A stretch of 48,865 nt of DNA from an uncultured Pelagibacteraceae bacterium. GTDB taxonomy: Bacteria > Pseudomonadota > Alphaproteobacteria > Pelagibacterales > Pelagibacteraceae. The translations under genes were made by a program, and so were the position numbers. Shown here piece by piece: positions 1-10,884 of the stretch. The stretch covers positions 1-48,865 of the forward strand of contig CACKYN010000007.1 of NCBI GenBank assembly GCA_902604355.1, given 5' to 3'. The notes under the pieces were generated by a model that saw nothing but the letters and a program-made list of their open reading frames with translations, searched no databases and was not told the DNA's origin. Each line of letters starts with the position of its first letter. Position 1 is the first letter of the stretch.

Positions 1-1415
1 AATAATGGCTCCGGATAAAATCCAAAAAATAATGTTGGGACTGCTAAGCATGTTAATATTAGATACTCAGATCTATTTAAATCTACCATTTGCTTTAGGT
101 CTTCGTTAACTAGTTTTCCAAAAACTACTCTTTTATAAAGCCACAACATATAAGCAGCTCCTAAAATTACTCCAAAACTTGCAATTACAGCTACCAAAAA
201 ATTATCTTTGAAAGCCCCCATTAAGATTAAAAATTCACCTATAAAACCAAAAGTACCAGGTAAACCCAATGCAGCTAATGTAAATAGCATAAATAAGATA
301 GAATACTTAGGTATGATTGTGACTATACCGCCATATGTTTTAATTAGTCTAGAGTGCATCCTATCATATACAACACCAACACATAAGAATAATGCTGCAG
401 AAACTAGTCCGTGGCTTAACATTTGAATAATACTTCCTTCTATACCTTGTTGTTGCAGTGTAAAAATTCCAAGTGTAACGAAACCCATGTGTGCAACTGA
501 TGAATACGCAATTAGTTTTTTCATATCTTCTTGCATTAAAGCTATAAAAGACGTGAAAATAATTGCTATCACACTTAAAGTATAAACCAATGGTGTAAAA
601 ACTTCTGAAGCCAAGGGAAAGAGTCCAAGAGAAAATCTAATAAAACCATAACCTGCCATTTTAAGTAATATTGCAGCTAAAAGAACAGATCCTGCTGTAG
701 GTGCCTCAACATGTGCATCTGGTAGCCATGTATGAACTGGCCACATAGGTGTTTTCACTGCAAAAGAACTAAAGAATGCAAGCCATAATAGATTTTGGTA
801 TTTTGCATCAATACCTAGTTCGTAAAGTGCAATTACATCTGTAGTACCTGATATCCAGTAAATAGATATTATTGCAACCAACATCAAAACAGATCCTAGC
901 AAGGTGTATAGAAAAAATTTAAATGCTGAATAAACTCTTTTTGGACCTCCCCAAATACCTATTATTAAAAACATTGGAATTAATCCAGCTTCAAAGAATA
1001 GATAAAAAACAACTAAATCAAGAGCACAAAAAACTCCAATCATGAAACTTTCCATAATTAATATTGCAATTAAGAAATCTCTTAATCTATTTTTGACTGT
1101 GTTGTTTACAGAAACAATACATAGAGGTGTTATAAAAGTTGTTAATAAAATAAATAAAATTGAAATACCATCTATTCCAACTTTGTAATTTATAAAATCT
1201 TTTATCCAAATTCTTTCCTCAACAAATTGAAAAGAAGAAGTTGTTTGATCAAAAGATATCCACAAATAAATTGAAATTAAAAAATTTACAATTGTTGTAA
1301 ATAAAGCAACATATTTTGCTGTTAAATTATTTTCATTTTTATCTTTTGTAAAAAATAAAAATAGTGCTCCAACTATTGGTAGTAAAATTAGAGATGTTAA
1401 AATAGGAAAATTCAT
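1..1415 (-). CDS. nuoM: NADH-quinone oxidoreductase subunit M (3' end cut by window edge)
   Basis: Antiporter-like membrane subunit of complex I, which takes part in proton pumping. The reading frame is open from the ATG at 1415-1413 to the left edge, giving 471 visible residues; the family is near 490-510, so only the extreme C-terminus is missing. Visible hallmarks are the conserved stretch PVHTWLPDAHVEAPTAGS followed by LLAAILLKMAGYGFIRF, a conserved Glu in FYLFFEAGLIPM, and about a dozen hydrophobic segments. The nuoL stop and the nuoM start share one base (TAATG), which suggests translational coupling. The position after nuoL is the standard nuo order; nuoN would be expected beyond the edge. 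Confidence 0.96.
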   Translation of the reverse strand, partial: MNFPILTSLILLPIVGALFLFFTKDKNENNLTAKYVALFTTIVNFLISIYLWISFDQTTSSFQFVEERIWIKDFINYKVGIDGISILFILLTTFITPLCIVSVNNTVKNRLRDFLIAILIMESFMIGVFCALDLVVFYLFFEAGLIPMFLIIGIWGGPKRVYSAFKFFLYTLLGSVLMLVAIISIYWISGTTDVIALYELGIDAKYQNLLWLAFFSSFAVKTPMWPVHTWLPDAHVEAPTAGSVLLAAILLKMAGYGFIRFSLGLFPLASEVFTPLVYTLSVIAIIFTSFIALMQEDMKKLIAYSSVAHMGFVTLGIFTLQQQGIEGSIIQMLSHGLVSAALFLCVGVVYDRMHSRLIKTYGGIVTIIPKYSILFMLFTLAALGLPGTFGFIGEFLILMGAFKDNFLVAVIASFGVILGAAYMLWLYKRVVFGKLVNEDLKQMVDLNRSEYLILTCLAVPTLFFGFYPEPL

Positions 1416-3328
1416 TATCTTACAATTAAAAAAGTTAGAAAGGCAGAAAAACCTACTAGCATTACAAATGCATACTGATAAATAAATCCACTTTGAAATT
1501 TATTTGCTTTAATCGAGCATTTTTTTATAAAAGATGAAATACCATCTGGGCCAAATCCATCAATTATTGTGCCATCAAAAAATTTCCACAAAAATAAACC
1601 CAAACGCTTTGAAGATTTAATGAACAAAACTTCATACAATTCATCAAAGTACCATTTGTTAACTAAAAAATTATATAAAGGTTTATTCAGTGCTACTATT
1701 CCGCTTGGAACTTCTTTGTTTTTAACAAATAAATAATAAGCAATAGGAATTGATATTGTTACTAAGCAAGGCGTTAAAAGTAAAAACCATAAAGGTGGAT
1801 GATCATTGCTTAAGGGTTCTAAAAACTTTATAGACTCTGCCCAAAAATAATTTTCAACGCCACTACCAATAAAAAGTCCTTTAAAAAAAAACCCAGCAAA
1901 AATTGCACCTATTGAAAGGATAAATAATGGTACAAGCATTACTATTGGGGATTCGTGAGTTTCCTCTATTTTTATCTCTTTGTTGTTATATTCTCCATGG
2001 AAAGTCTTAAATATTAATCTCCAAGAATATATTGACGTTAAAATTGCAGTTAGTATTCCTATACCAGCTGCATAATAACCTGTGGTATTACCTTTAAGAT
2101 AGGCAAATTCTATAATTGCATCTTTAGAGTAAAAACCTGATAAGAAAGGAAAACCAGTCAATGCTAGTGTTCCAATTATCATTAATGCATAAGTGTATGG
2201 TAATTTTTTCCAAACTCCTCCCATTTTATTAATATCTTGCTCGTCTTTAAAAGCATGAATAACTGAACCAGAGCCTAAGAATAGTAATGCTTTAAAGAAA
2301 GCATGAGTAAACAAATGGAACATTGCAACGTTATAAGCACCAACTCCAGCTGCAAAAAACATGTACCCTAATTGACTACAAGTGGAATATGCAATAATTT
2401 TTTTTATATCAGTTTGAACTAAAGCTACTGTTGCTGCAAAGAAGGCTGTCGTCATGCCAACAATAGTTATTAAATTTAGTATCAAAGGTGAGTATTCATA
2501 GATATGTGAACATCTTACTACTAAAAATACTCCAGCTGTTACCATGGTAGCTGCATGTATTAATGCAGACACTGGAGTTGGACCTTCCATTGCATCTGGT
2601 AACCAAGTATGCAATAAAATTTGAGCTGACTTACCCATCGCTCCAACAAATAAAAGTAAGCAAATTAGGTCTATTGCTTTAATTTCAAATCCTAAAAATA
2701 ATAAATTTTTATCAATAACTGTTGGTATTTGTTGAAAAACTTCAGAGTAATTTACTGTGCCAAATAAATAAAATATTAAAAATATCCCTAAAGCAAATCC
2801 AAAATCCCCAACTCTGTTTACAACAAATGCTTTTATCGCTGCAGCATTAGCACTTTCTTTTTTAAACCAAAAACCTATTAAGAAATATGAACATAAACCT
2901 ACTCCCTCCCAACCAAAAAATAATTGAATAAAGTTATCTGAGGTTACAAGCATTAACATTGCAAATGTAAACAAAGATAAATACGCCATAAATCTTGGTT
3001 TATGAGGATCGTGAGACATGTATCCAATTGAATATATATGGACCAAAGAAGATACAGAGGTAACCACAACCAACATTACAGCTGACAAGGGATCAATTAA
3101 CATAGACCAGTTTACATCCAAAGATCCTGAGTTGATCCAGGTTGCAATTACAATGTTTTCTTCATATTGATTTATAAATACTTGATATAAAACAAAAATA
3201 GATAGTAAGGCTGAAATTGAAACCAAAGCACTTGTGACTATTTCAGAATTTCTATCTCCAATATATTTTCCAAAGAAGCCAGATATTATTGCTGCGATTA
3301 ATGGAAGGAATATAATTGAAAGTTCCAT
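1415..3328 (-). CDS. nuoL: NADH-quinone oxidoreductase subunit L
   Basis: Largest antiporter-like membrane subunit of complex I, 637 residues, a normal length for an alphaproteobacterial NuoL. The core carries LLHTWLPDAMEGPTPVSALI followed by HAATMVTAGVFLVVR, the diagnostic proton-channel region of the NuoL/MrpA family, plus the conserved Glu segment FFGWEGVGLCSYFLIGFWF. The C-terminal part has the long lateral-helix region and a last membrane segment. It starts 2 bases after the nuoK stop and its own stop shares a base with the nuoM start, so it belongs to the tightly packed nuo operon. Confidence 0.97.
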   Translation of the reverse strand: MELSIIFLPLIAAIISGFFGKYIGDRNSEIVTSALVSISALLSIFVLYQVFINQYEENIVIATWINSGSLDVNWSMLIDPLSAVMLVVVTSVSSLVHIYSIGYMSHDPHKPRFMAYLSLFTFAMLMLVTSDNFIQLFFGWEGVGLCSYFLIGFWFKKESANAAAIKAFVVNRVGDFGFALGIFLIFYLFGTVNYSEVFQQIPTVIDKNLLFLGFEIKAIDLICLLLFVGAMGKSAQILLHTWLPDAMEGPTPVSALIHAATMVTAGVFLVVRCSHIYEYSPLILNLITIVGMTTAFFAATVALVQTDIKKIIAYSTCSQLGYMFFAAGVGAYNVAMFHLFTHAFFKALLFLGSGSVIHAFKDEQDINKMGGVWKKLPYTYALMIIGTLALTGFPFLSGFYSKDAIIEFAYLKGNTTGYYAAGIGILTAILTSIYSWRLIFKTFHGEYNNKEIKIEETHESPIVMLVPLFILSIGAIFAGFFFKGLFIGSGVENYFWAESIKFLEPLSNDHPPLWFLLLTPCLVTISIPIAYYLFVKNKEVPSGIVALNKPLYNFLVNKWYFDELYEVLFIKSSKRLGLFLWKFFDGTIIDGFGPDGISSFIKKCSIKANKFQSGFIYQYAFVMLVGFSAFLTFLIVR

Positions 3329-3330
3329 CT

Positions 3331-3642
3331 TTATCCTTTTAGCTCATCTATATGCTCAACTCTGATAGTTCCCGAATTTCTATAATAAACTACAATAATT
3401 GCGAGACCTATTGCAGCCTCAGCTGCAGCTACTGTTAAAATAAATAATGTGAAGACCTGACCAGTTAAGTCTCCCAGAAAAATTGAAAAAGAAACTAAAT
3501 TAATATTAACAGCTAATAATATTAACTCGATACTCATTAATATTACGATAATATTTTTTCTATTTAAAAATATACCTATAATTCCAATTGAAAATATAAT
3601 TGCACCTAATGTTAAGTAATGGCCCAAGCCTATTTCAGTCAT
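3331..3642 (-). CDS. nuoK: NADH-quinone oxidoreductase subunit K
   Basis: Small three-helix membrane subunit of complex I that helps couple quinone reduction to proton transfer. From the ATG at 3642 the product is 103 residues, matching the usual 100-103. It contains [20 protein letters not shown], with the conserved membrane Glu, and [20 protein letters not shown] with the second Glu. An in-frame TTG at 3678 would add 12 residues, but the ATG at 3642 is preceded by AAGGAG at a normal distance, so I chose it. The start lies inside the end of nuoJ, overlapping it by 8 bases. Confidence 0.95.
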   Translation of the reverse strand: MTEIGLGHYLTLGAIIFSIGIIGIFLNRKNIIVILMSIELILLAVNINLVSFSIFLGDLTGQVFTLFILTVAAAEAAIGLAIIVVYYRNSGTIRVEHIDELKG

Positions 3643-4267
3643 CAATCTTAACTCCTTTGTTAGATTCAACTTTAACAACGCTTACACCATCAGATCTTTC
3701 TCGTGAAATTTGCTTTATATAGCTTTGTGTTTTTACACCCACTCTTTTTCTAAAGGTAAGAACAATTGCTCCAATCATAGCAACTAATAAAATCATGCCA
3801 CTGATTTGAAAGATATGAATATAGTCAGTATATAGCACTTGTCCTAGAGAATGAGTATTACTGACGTAGTTAATTTCAATTGAATTATTAATGTCAAACA
3901 AATCTGGTTTATATTTCCAACCACCAATAACAATTATTAATTCAACAAATATAAGAGTGCTTATTATTAGACCTACAGGAATATGTTTTGAACTTTCTTC
4001 TGACGAAAACCATTGATTTTTTTGTTGAGCAACATTTAACATCATTACAACAAACAAAAATAAAACTGCTACAGCTCCTACATAAACAATTAGCATAATC
4101 ATCCCTAAAAATTCTGCCCCAATCATAATAAAAAGACATGAAATACTTATGAAATCTAGGATTAAAAAAAAAACAGAGTGAACCGTATTTTTTGAAGCAG
4201 TGACCATAATAGCCGAAACAATAGCTATTATTGAAAAAGTATAGAAGAAAATGGAATGTGCAATCAT
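3635..4267 (-). CDS. nuoJ: NADH-quinone oxidoreductase subunit J
   Basis: Membrane subunit of complex I (ND6 type), 210 residues, similar to the family length of about 185-210. Five hydrophobic segments are visible. The third contains the conserved pattern [20 protein letters not shown], which includes the Tyr-Val-Gly-Ala pi-bulge region linked to coupling. A soluble stretch of about 45 residues sits before the last helix ([19 protein letters not shown]), and a charged C-terminal tail follows. It begins 1 base after nuoI and overlaps nuoK by 8 bases, as expected for a coupled operon. Confidence 0.96.
   Translation of the reverse strand: MIAHSIFFYTFSIIAIVSAIMVTASKNTVHSVFFLILDFISISCLFIMIGAEFLGMIMLIVYVGAVAVLFLFVVMMLNVAQQKNQWFSSEESSKHIPVGLIISTLIFVELIIVIGGWKYKPDLFDINNSIEINYVSNTHSLGQVLYTDYIHIFQISGMILLVAMIGAIVLTFRKRVGVKTQSYIKQISRERSDGVSVVKVESNKGVKIDD
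3650..3659 (-). promoter_or_regulatory. Ribosome binding site deciding the nuoK start
   Basis: On the minus strand the sequence CAAAGGAGTTAAGATTG precedes ATG at 3642. AAGGAG is a close match to the Shine-Dalgarno consensus at a workable spacing. Such strong sites are rare in this window, and it lies inside the nuoJ coding sequence. It argues for the 103-residue form of NuoK. Confidence 0.75.
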
Positions 4268-4268
4268 T

Positions 4269-4754
4269 TTATCTGTGAGAACTATCAGCTTTAATATTGG
4301 CCTCTAAAATATTTTCCCATCTATCACCATTATCTAGCAGTTTATCCTTTGTGTAATAAAGTTCTTCTCTTGTTTCGGTTGAAAATTCAAAGTTTGGACC
4401 CTGAACTATAGCATCAACAGGACAAGATTCTTCACATAATCCACAATAAATACATTTCATCATATCAATGTCATATCGAGTCGTTTTTCTACTTCCATCT
4501 TCTCTTTGAGTTGATTCAATAGTTATCGCCTGAGCTGGACAAACGGCTTCGCATAATTTGCATGCAATACATCTCTCTTCACCATTTGGATATCTTCTTA
4601 ATGCATGCTCTCCTCTAAAACGTGGACTTATTTTACCTTTTTCAAATGGATAATTTATTGTTTTTTTTGATTTAAATACTTCTTTAATAGCCATGTACAA
4701 ACCGTTTGCAAAGTCTGCCATAAATATGGTTTTAAAAAATCTTGATATTTTCAT
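4269..4754 (-). CDS. nuoI: NADH-quinone oxidoreductase subunit I (two 4Fe-4S clusters)
   Basis: Ferredoxin-like subunit of complex I that carries clusters N6a and N6b and passes electrons toward N2 in NuoB. The product is 161 residues, the typical alphaproteobacterial length of about 162. Both cluster motifs are complete: [16 protein letters not shown] and [16 protein letters not shown]. The N-terminal helix and the segment [17 protein letters not shown] are typical of NuoI. It starts 2 bases after the nuoH stop. Confidence 0.98.
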   Translation of the reverse strand: MKISRFFKTIFMADFANGLYMAIKEVFKSKKTINYPFEKGKISPRFRGEHALRRYPNGEERCIACKLCEAVCPAQAITIESTQREDGSRKTTRYDIDMMKCIYCGLCEESCPVDAIVQGPNFEFSTETREELYYTKDKLLDNGDRWENILEANIKADSSHR

Positions 4755-4756
4755 AA

Positions 4757-5755
4757 TTAATTTACCGGTAGAAGATTAAAATAAAACAGATAGCTTGCCG
4801 TCAACACAACCCATATTAAAGATAATGGAAGGAATACTTTCCAACCTAATTTCATTAGTTGGTCATATCTATATCTTGGAACAATAGCTTTAACTAAAGC
4901 AAACAACAAAAATAATAGTAATATCTTCAATACTAACCAAACAGGCCCAGGTACTAAATCAAAAGGATACATTTCAAGTGGAGATAGCCATCCACCCAAA
5001 AATAAAATTGCACCCATTGCACACATTAATAGAATATTTGCATATTCACCAAGCCAGAACATTGCATACATCATTCCAGAATATTCTGTTTGGTAACCTG
5101 CGACCAGTTCTGCTTCTGCTTCTGGAAGATCAAACGGTGGTCTATTAGTTTCAGCTAATGCAGAGATAAAAAAAATAACAAACATTGGGAATAACGGAAT
5201 AACAAACCATAAATTTTGTTGAGCTATAACAATATCATTTAAATTGAGTGATCCTACACACAGAAGAACATTGATAATTATCACTCCAATAGATACTTCA
5301 TAAGATACCATTTGAGCTGCAGATCTAATTGCTCCTAAGAAAGGATATTTAGAATTTGAAGCCCATCCACCCATTATAATTCCATAAACACCTAGAGATG
5401 AAACAGCGAATAAATAAAGAATGCCAACATTTATATCAGCTAACACTTGCGTTGCGCTAAATGGAATTACTGCCCAAGCAATTAAAGCTAGTGTCATTGT
5501 TACAATTGGTGCAAGAATAAAAATTACTTTATTTGAGCTTGATGGGATTATAATTTCTTTAAAAATATATTTTAATGCATCGGCAATAGTTTGTAAAAGA
5601 CCAAAAGGTCCAACTACATTTGGTCCTTGTCTCTTTTGAACAAATGCCCATACCCTCCTATCAAGCCAAACAACCATAGCAACCGATACCAAGACAGGAA
5701 TTAACAGAAAAAGAATTTTATAAACTTGATCAAAAAATATACTTAAATATTCCAT
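4757..5755 (-). CDS. nuoH: NADH-quinone oxidoreductase subunit H
   Basis: Membrane subunit at the junction of the quinone site and the proton-pumping arm of complex I, 332 residues (family about 325-350). Signatures are [20 protein letters not shown] near the N-terminus, [20 protein letters not shown] in the middle and [20 protein letters not shown] just after it, the acidic loop close to the quinone entry. Eight hydrophobic segments can be picked out. The ATG at 5755 lies directly after the TAG that ends the displaced reading frame of nuoG (5758-5756), which supports the view that nuoG really ends there. Confidence 0.98.
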   Translation of the reverse strand: MEYLSIFFDQVYKILFLLIPVLVSVAMVVWLDRRVWAFVQKRQGPNVVGPFGLLQTIADALKYIFKEIIIPSSSNKVIFILAPIVTMTLALIAWAVIPFSATQVLADINVGILYLFAVSSLGVYGIIMGGWASNSKYPFLGAIRSAAQMVSYEVSIGVIIINVLLCVGSLNLNDIVIAQQNLWFVIPLFPMFVIFFISALAETNRPPFDLPEAEAELVAGYQTEYSGMMYAMFWLGEYANILLMCAMGAILFLGGWLSPLEMYPFDLVPGPVWLVLKILLLFLLFALVKAIVPRYRYDQLMKLGWKVFLPLSLIWVVLTASYLFYFNLLPVN

Positions 5756-5926
5756 CTAACCCTCTGTTCCTGTTGATTTAATATTTAATTTAGAGTTGTT
5801 ACATTCAATCATAGTTTTTGAAGATCTAGCAATAACATTCGAAAAATAATAATCTTTTATTAGAATATTTAATTTTTCATTTTGAAATTCTGAATTTGTT
5901 TTTTCTTTATTTTTAGATATTTGTTT
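5756..5926 (-). other. Displaced C-terminal coding segment of nuoG
   Basis: Reading the minus strand in the frame that ends with TAG at 5758-5756 gives an open stretch of 56 codons. It contains LNILIKDYYFSNVIARSSKT followed by MIECN, which resembles the usual end of alphaproteobacterial NuoG (IKDFY, IARAS, TMAEC). It has no start codon of its own at a sensible place. It connects to the main nuoG frame if one A is removed from the run at 5924-5932. The TAG is followed at once by the nuoH ATG, the spacing expected of the true gene end. Confidence 0.85.
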
Positions 5927-7787
5927 TTTTTTGTTGAAGTTTTAGATAATTAAACATGCTACTTTTTAATTCTTCTATGTCATTAAATAATTTACGATTG
6001 TTCATGACTTCAGCTAATTCATTTATAATTTGCCAATCTTCTTTGGCTTCTCCTGGAGGATAAGATGCTTTATATGCTTTTTGAATTTTTCCCTCTAAAT
6101 TTGTAAAATAACCATTTTGTTCTGTATAAGCCGATCCTGGTAAAATTATATCTGCAATTTCCGCTCCCTTATCTCCATGACTCCCTTGATAGATTACAAA
6201 TTCATTTTTTTTATTAAATTTTAAATTATCTTGACCAACTAAAAAAACAATTTCAAATTTGTTAGATTTTAATTCTTCCAATAAATTTTTTTCGTTATTT
6301 AATATTCCTAGATCTAAATTACCTACTGTTGCCGCATCACAGGATAAAATATTTAATGGGTTCCAGTCCTCTGTGAATTTATTATTTTTTTTCAAAAAAT
6401 TTTTAATCAAATGAAATAAGTGTTCTGCTGAATTTAATTTAAGTAAAGACTCCCCAATTATAATCATTGGACTACTTGCGCCAATAATTTCTTTAGATAT
6501 TTCTTCGGATCCTTCAAAAATCTTTTTTATAGTTTGGGTTTGACCATCTAAATTCTTATAAGGATAAGTTAGATCACCAACATCATTTAATGAGATTACT
6601 TTTGTATTATTGTTTACAAAGGCTTTTCTAATTCTAGCATTTAAGATTGTAGCTTCATATCTAGGATTTGCTCCAATCAAAAATATTAAATCTGCATCTT
6701 CAATTCCATTTATAGAAGAATTAAATATATAATTCTCTCTTTCCGAGTTATCTAGAAATCTGTTATCTGATCTTGAATCATAGTTATTATTGTTTAACGT
6801 TCTATCAAAAAACTCCTTAAAAATATAACCTGTCTCCATATTAGTTAAGTCTCCAACAAATCCACAAACTTTATCATTTGATGAATTTTCAAATTTTGAC
6901 TTAATAATTTTAAAGACCTCACTCCATGATGCTTCCTCAAATTTACCATTATATTTAATAAAAGGTTTATCTAGCCTTTGATTTAACAAGCCATCGCACG
7001 CGTATCTTGTTTTATCTGAAATCCACTCTTCATTTATATCCTCATTAATTATTGGCAAAATTCTTTTAACTTCCCAATCATATGTGTCTACTCTCACATT
7101 TGATCCAACAGCATCCATTACATCTACAGTCTCTGTTTTTTTAAGCTCCCAAGGTCTTGCTTCAAAAACATAGGGTTTTGATGTTAGAGCACCCACTGGA
7201 CAAAGATCTATTACATTTGCTGACAACTCTGATTGCATTGACTGCTCCAAATAAGTTGTAATTTGCATATCCTCTCCTCTTCCAATTGCTCCTAACTCAG
7301 ACACTCCAGCAACTTCAGTCGCAAATCTTACACATCGCGTACAATGTATACATCTTGTCATTTGTGTCTTAATTAATGGTCCCATATGTTTTTCTGGTAC
7401 AGCTCTTTTGTTCTCTTTAAATCTTGATTTATCTACTCCATAAAACATAGACTGGTCTTGAAGATCACACTCACCACCTTGGTCACACACTGGACAATCT
7501 AATGGATGGTTAGCTAATAAAAATTCCATAACTCCTTTTCTAGCCTTTTCAACAAAAGGAGTGTTAGTTTTAATATTCATTCCCTCAGCAGCTGGCATTG
7601 CACAAGAAGCAATTGGCTTAGGAGATTTTTCCATCTCAACTAAACACATTCGACAGTTACCTGCTATTGACAATTTTTCGTGATAACAAAACCTAGGAAT
7701 TTCTGCTCCAGCTTTTTCGCACGCTTGTAGAACTGTTAAACCATCCTCTACCACAACTTCAATGTCATTTACTTTTAATTTAGGCAT
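5913..7787 (-). CDS. nuoG: NADH-quinone oxidoreductase subunit G, apparently frameshifted near the 3' end
   Basis: Iron-sulfur subunit of the NADH-oxidising arm of complex I. The N-terminus has the 2Fe-2S motif ([20 protein letters not shown]), then [19 protein letters not shown] for a 4Fe-4S cluster with one His ligand, then [17 protein letters not shown] molybdopterin-oxidoreductase-like domain without catalytic function follows. The continuous frame gives 624 residues and stops at 5913. The family C-terminus continues in another frame from about 5926 to 5756, after an A9 run, giving about 676 residues if joined. The start overlaps nuoF by 8 bases. The shift could be a sequencing or assembly error, a real mutation, or slippage. 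Confidence 0.93.
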   Translation of the reverse strand: MPKLKVNDIEVVVEDGLTVLQACEKAGAEIPRFCYHEKLSIAGNCRMCLVEMEKSPKPIASCAMPAAEGMNIKTNTPFVEKARKGVMEFLLANHPLDCPVCDQGGECDLQDQSMFYGVDKSRFKENKRAVPEKHMGPLIKTQMTRCIHCTRCVRFATEVAGVSELGAIGRGEDMQITTYLEQSMQSELSANVIDLCPVGALTSKPYVFEARPWELKKTETVDVMDAVGSNVRVDTYDWEVKRILPIINEDINEEWISDKTRYACDGLLNQRLDKPFIKYNGKFEEASWSEVFKIIKSKFENSSNDKVCGFVGDLTNMETGYIFKEFFDRTLNNNNYDSRSDNRFLDNSERENYIFNSSINGIEDADLIFLIGANPRYEATILNARIRKAFVNNNTKVISLNDVGDLTYPYKNLDGQTQTIKKIFEGSEEISKEIIGASSPMIIIGESLLKLNSAEHLFHLIKNFLKKNNKFTEDWNPLNILSCDAATVGNLDLGILNNEKNLLEELKSNKFEIVFLVGQDNLKFNKKNEFVIYQGSHGDKGAEIADIILPGSAYTEQNGYFTNLEGKIQKAYKASYPPGEAKEDWQIINELAEVMNNRKLFNDIEELKSSMFNYLKLQQKKTNI

Positions 7788-9111
7788 TTTTTTTATCTAA
7801 TAAATGTTGGTCAACCAAATAAGGAATATTATTTTTTTTCTGAACAATAGGGTCTAAATTGTTTCTTTCCTCAATTTCTTTTTTGAAGTGTCTTAGCAAT
7901 CCCTGTACAGGCCATGATGATCCTTCACCAAATGCACAAATAGTATGACCCGCAATTTGGTTTGTTACATCACCAAGCATATCTACTTCATCTTTAGTAG
8001 CCTCACCTTTTGCCATTCGTTCTAACATTCTCCACATCCATCCTGAGCCCTCTCTACATGGTGTACATTGGCCACAACTTTCGTGTTTATAAAATCTAGC
8101 TATCCTTGCCATACATTTTATAATGTCCTGATCCTTGTTAATAACCACAATTCCAGCAGTTCCTAATCCACTTTTTTCAGCCATCAATGAATCAAAGTCC
8201 ATAGTTAATGTCTCACATTTTTCTTTGGGTATTAGTGGCATTGATGAACCACCAGGAATTACTGCTTGTAAATTTTCCCATCCACCAACAACTCCTCCAG
8301 CATGAACCTCAATTAATTCTTTTAGAGGAATATTCATTTCTTCCTCGACATTACATGGATTATTCACATTACCTGAAATACAAAAAATTTTTGTACCTGT
8401 GTTTTTTTCTCTGCCCAACGATGAAAACCATTTTCCACCTCTTCTAAGGATTGTTGGAACTACAGCTATTGTCTCAACATTATTAATAATTGTTGGGCAT
8501 CCATAAAGTCCAATCAATGCTGGAAAAGGTGGTTTTAATCTTGGTTGACCTTTTTTACCCTCTATGCTTTCAAGTAAAGCTGTTTCTTCTCCACAAATAT
8601 AAGCACCTGCTCCGTAGTGAATGTAGATATCTAAATCCCATCCAGTTCCAGCAGCATTTTTACCAATTAAATTTTTTTCATAAGCTTCATCAATAGCTGA
8701 TTGTAATTTTTGACCTTCTATAAAATATTCACCTCTAATGTAAATATAACAAGCATGAGCTTGAACTGCATAAGAAGCTATTAGACATCCTTCGATTAAT
8801 TTGTGAGGCTCAAATCTTAAAATATCCCTGTCCTTACAAGTGCCTGGTTCTGACTCGTCTGCATTAATTACTAAATAATGGGGCCTAGAACCGACTTCTT
8901 TTGGAGCAAAAGACCATTTCAAACCTGTGGGGAATCCAGCTCCACCTCTTCCTCTAAGTTGTGAATCTTTTACTTCATTAATAATCCAATCTCTTCCTTT
9001 TGCTATTAATTCTGAGGTATTTACCCAATCACCTCTTGTCTGAGCAGATTTAACATCTGCACCCATATCATTGTACAAATTTTTAAAAATTCTGTCTTGA
9101 TCTTTAAGCAT
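7780..9111 (-). CDS. nuoF: NADH-quinone oxidoreductase subunit F (NADH and FMN site)
   Basis: Subunit where NADH reduces FMN, with cluster N3. The product is 443 residues, near the usual 420-445. The FMN/NADH-binding glycine-rich segment [17 protein letters not shown] lies near residues 53-69. [20 protein letters not shown] in the middle and the 4Fe-4S ligands in [18 protein letters not shown], with a fourth Cys in HTICAFGEG, are all present. The C-terminal part is the thioredoxin-like and helical region of the family. It overlaps nuoE and nuoG by 8 bases on either side. Confidence 0.98.
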   Translation of the reverse strand: MLKDQDRIFKNLYNDMGADVKSAQTRGDWVNTSELIAKGRDWIINEVKDSQLRGRGGAGFPTGLKWSFAPKEVGSRPHYLVINADESEPGTCKDRDILRFEPHKLIEGCLIASYAVQAHACYIYIRGEYFIEGQKLQSAIDEAYEKNLIGKNAAGTGWDLDIYIHYGAGAYICGEETALLESIEGKKGQPRLKPPFPALIGLYGCPTIINNVETIAVVPTILRRGGKWFSSLGREKNTGTKIFCISGNVNNPCNVEEEMNIPLKELIEVHAGGVVGGWENLQAVIPGGSSMPLIPKEKCETLTMDFDSLMAEKSGLGTAGIVVINKDQDIIKCMARIARFYKHESCGQCTPCREGSGWMWRMLERMAKGEATKDEVDMLGDVTNQIAGHTICAFGEGSSWPVQGLLRHFKKEIEERNNLDPIVQKKNNIPYLVDQHLLDKKNA

Positions 9112-9712
9112 TTTTTAAATCCATAAGTGTTTTTCTATTGTTTTCAGGCTCTGTATTTAATCGTCCTCGATACGATCCTGGTTTTGGATATTCACCCTTT
9201 AAAATTTTTTCAAATATTTCTATTGTTTTTTCTTTATCTAAATCTTCATAATAATCATCATTAATTTGCATCATAGGAGCATTAACACATGCTCCTAAAC
9301 ATTCCACTTCCATCCAAGAACAACTTTTATCATTTGATAATTCATTTTCTTTGTCTGAAATTTTTTCCTTACAAGCTTCAACTAATTTATTTGCTCCTCT
9401 AATCATACAAGGAGTAGTAGTACAAACCTGTACAAAATACTTTCCTACTGGGGATAAATTGTACATGGTATAAAAAGTTGCTACTTCGTAAACTTTTATG
9501 TAAGGCATATCTAAAAACTTTGCGATATATTTCATAGCAGCTAATGGTATCCAGTTATCATTCTGTTTTTGAGCAATATATAATAAAGCCATTACTGCAC
9601 TTTGCTGTTTACCTTCAGGATATTTTAAAACTATTTTGTTTGCTTCTTCCATTGAGGAAGAACTGAACTCAAAAGTTTCAGGTTGATTTTTTGCAGGTCT
9701 TCTTAAACTCAT
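9104..9712 (-). CDS. nuoE: NADH-quinone oxidoreductase subunit E
   Basis: Thioredoxin-like 2Fe-2S (N1a) subunit of the NADH dehydrogenase module, 202 residues, a usual alphaproteobacterial length. The four cluster cysteines are visible as [11 protein letters not shown] and [12 protein letters not shown]. The helical N-terminal domain contains [20 protein letters not shown]. The stop region overlaps the nuoF start by 8 bases and the start overlaps the nuoD stop by 4 bases (ATGA). The tail after the domain ([17 protein letters not shown]) is short and polar. Confidence 0.97.
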   Translation of the reverse strand: MSLRRPAKNQPETFEFSSSSMEEANKIVLKYPEGKQQSAVMALLYIAQKQNDNWIPLAAMKYIAKFLDMPYIKVYEVATFYTMYNLSPVGKYFVQVCTTTPCMIRGANKLVEACKEKISDKENELSNDKSCSWMEVECLGACVNAPMMQINDDYYEDLDKEKTIEIFEKILKGEYPKPGSYRGRLNTEPENNRKTLMDLKNA

Positions 9713-10884
9713 CTGTCTACCTCACCAAAAACTATATCTAACGAACCTAATACTGCTGGTACATCAGCTAACATATGTCCTTTAATCAAATAGTCCATTG
9801 ATTGAAGATGTGAAAATCCAGGGGCTCTTATCTTACATTTGTATGGTTTATTAGAACCATCTGAAATCAAATAAACTCCAAATTCACCTTTGGGAGCTTC
9901 TACTGCTGTATAAATTTCATCTTTTGGAACTCTATAACCCTCTGTAAAAAGTTTAAAATGATGAATAAGTGCTTCCATTGATTGTTTGATCTCTTTTTTA
10001 GATGGTGGGCTTATCTTGCCATCTAAAGATTTTATTGGACCTTTTTCCATTTTAGAAAGGCACTGCTTAATTATCGATACACTCTCTTTCATTTCTTCTA
10101 TTCTACATAAATAACGGTCATAACAGTCTCCATTTTTTCCAACTGGGATTTTAAAATCCAATTGTTTATAACAATCGTATGGTTGAGATTTTCTTAAATC
10201 CCATGGAACTCCTGAACCTCTGATCATCACACCTGAAAAAGAATAGTCTAGAGCATCCTGTTTGGTAACAACTCCTATGTCTACATTTCGTTGTTTAAAA
10301 ATTCTGTTCTCAGTTAATAAACTTTCTAAATCGTTTATTATCTTTGGAAATGTTTCACAAAATTCAGCTATATCTACTTCCAAGCCTTGAGGCAAATCTT
10401 GGTGAACTCCACCTGCTCTAAAATAATTTGCATGAAGTCGTGAACCAGAAACTCTCTCGTAAAATCCCATTAGCTTTTCTCTTTCCTCAAATCCCCATAA
10501 TGTAGGAGTTAAAGCACCAACATCCATTGCTTGCGTAGTGACATTTAATATATGACTTAAAATTCTTCCTATCTCACAAAATATAACTCTTATATATTGA
10601 GCTCTTATTGGAACATCTATTTTCAGTATTTTTTCAGTTGCCAACGCAAAGGCATGTTCTTGGTTCATTGGAGCAACATAATCTAGACGATCAAAGTAAG
10701 GAACTGCTTGCATATAAGTTTTGTTTTCGATTAGTTTTTCTGTGCCTCTGTGTAATAATCCAATATGAGGATCGGCTTTCTCAACTACTTCACCATCTAG
10801 TTCTAAAATCAATCTTAACACACCATGGGCAGCTGGGTGTTGAGGACCAAAGTTTAAATTAAGGTTTTTAATTTTTTTTGTCAT
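9709..10884 (-). CDS. nuoD: NADH-quinone oxidoreductase subunit D
   Basis: 49-kDa subunit that forms the quinone-binding cavity with NuoB, 391 residues (family about 390-415). It contains [20 protein letters not shown] at the N-terminus, including the His loop at the quinone site, [13 protein letters not shown], and [20 protein letters not shown] near the C-terminus. The family descends from the NiFe hydrogenase large subunit, with the metal ligands lost. The start overlaps the end of nuoC by 17 bases; no later in-frame Met would keep the conserved N-terminus. Confidence 0.98.
   Translation of the reverse strand: MTKKIKNLNLNFGPQHPAAHGVLRLILELDGEVVEKADPHIGLLHRGTEKLIENKTYMQAVPYFDRLDYVAPMNQEHAFALATEKILKIDVPIRAQYIRVIFCEIGRILSHILNVTTQAMDVGALTPTLWGFEEREKLMGFYERVSGSRLHANYFRAGGVHQDLPQGLEVDIAEFCETFPKIINDLESLLTENRIFKQRNVDIGVVTKQDALDYSFSGVMIRGSGVPWDLRKSQPYDCYKQLDFKIPVGKNGDCYDRYLCRIEEMKESVSIIKQCLSKMEKGPIKSLDGKISPPSKKEIKQSMEALIHHFKLFTEGYRVPKDEIYTAVEAPKGEFGVYLISDGSNKPYKCKIRAPGFSHLQSMDYLIKGHMLADVPAVLGSLDIVFGEVDR

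Noticed and set aside
3643..3678. Longer nuoK starting at a TTG 12 codons upstream
   Set aside because: The ATG at 3642 has a strong AAGGAG and gives the normal family length and N-terminus.
8208..8696. Plus-strand ORFs antisense to nuoF
   Set aside because: They mirror the codon pattern of nuoF, have no family features and no start signals. The same holds for the other ORFs antisense to long genes, for example at 13366, 25269, 39380 and 44127.
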